Of a stretch of DNA of 64,000 nucleotides, positions 63,824 to 64,000 are shown piece by piece (positions within the stretch are counted from its first letter, which is position 1; every line of letters starts with the position of its first letter). Source of the DNA: Nonomuraea fuscirosea (GTDB lineage Bacteria; Actinomycetota; Actinomycetes; Streptosporangiales; Streptosporangiaceae); assembly GCF_003001935.1 (NCBI RefSeq), contig NZ_PVNG01000026.1, forward strand, positions 1 to 64,000. The letters run 5' to 3'. The notes below the pieces were generated by a model. The model was not told the DNA's origin. It saw nothing but the letters and a program-made list of their open reading frames with translations, and searched no databases. A program made the translations under genes and the position numbers.

Positions 63824-64000
63824 TCAGAAGGTGTAACGCAGGTGCTTGATCCCGTTGATGAAGTTGGACAGCAGGAACTCGGGCTCCCCCACGGCCCTGA
63901 TGCCGGGCAGGCGGGTGAACAGCTCGCGGAACATCACGGTCATCTCCCTGCGCGCCAGGTGGGCGCCCAGGCAGTAGTGGGGCCCTGGGCCGCCGAAGCC
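63824..64000 (-). CDS. cytochrome P450, C-terminal part (cut by the window end)
   Basis: The visible 58 residues hold the heme loop GFGGPGPHYCLGAHLARRE and the tail NFINGIKHLRYTF. They align with the end of the P450 at 61244-62485 (shared GGPGPH-x-CLGAHLARRE, TVMFREL, FINGIKH), so the two are close paralogues. The rest lies outside the window. Confidence 0.92.
   Translation of the reverse strand, partial: GFGGPGPHYCLGAHLARREMTVMFRELFTRLPGIRAVGEPEFLLSNFINGIKHLRYTF

Overview
This is a high-GC (about 70% or more) actinobacterial chromosome segment. Most genes have strong GC bias at third codon positions, GTG starts are common, genes are tightly packed, and marker families are actinobacterial: class II ribonucleotide reductase NrdJ with NrdR, LexA, an F420-type LLM oxidoreductase, a SapA-like secreted protein, CYP125-like P450s and an HxlR regulator. 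The mix suggests a filamentous actinomycete, perhaps of the Streptosporangiales (for example Nonomuraea); that placement is inference from gene content only.

Layout. 1-7.8 kb: the N-terminal part of a PAS-PAS-GAF sensor, an HhH-GPD repair-type protein, two poorly known proteins, a hot-dog thioesterase, the 5-oxoprolinase operon pxpABC and a convergent PhzF-like isomerase. 7.8-16.7 kb: SthA-type transhydrogenase, a secreted GH30 glycosidase with a ricin-type lectin tail under a LacI regulator, an MFS-DoxX pair, and a TPR membrane protein with a split-barrel-like tail. 16.8-25.9 kb: haloalkane dehalogenase, a membrane-anchored tandem AAA+ ATPase, and a peptide ABC uptake operon with both ATPases fused. 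26-38.9 kb: housekeeping and accessory genes (MFS exporters, AhpD-like, three FMN/F420 split-barrel or related proteins, PrsW, amidohydrolase, GDPD, Ogt, TetR/SDR), including two small basic ORFs behind a good promoter.

38.9-49.2 kb is the most interesting part. nrdR-nrdJ carries a pair of NrdR boxes 31 bp apart. lexA is divergent from a LysM membrane gene that matches, by position and topology, the SOS division inhibitors DivS/ChiZ/YneA. Its cytoplasmic tail is expanded to about 500 Arg-rich residues by several in-frame tandem repeats. LexA-type boxes lie between the two genes. The LysM gene is separated from nrdRJ by an SDR/XRE pair, and noncoding DNA on both sides of the lexA locus is full of tandem and inverted repeats of different periods.

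49.2-64 kb: an aadA-like nucleotidyltransferase, a PatB-like C-S lyase, a 14-bp minisatellite, a tricorn-type protease, an F420 LLM oxidoreductase, leuS with a Leu-codon leader peptide and attenuator, a low-complexity membrane protein, and two paralogous P450 genes (the second cut by the window end). These bracket an epoxide-hydrolase-like gene and what looks like an orphan IS605-type right end. Coordinates and motifs were read by eye; family names are recognition calls and no database search was run.
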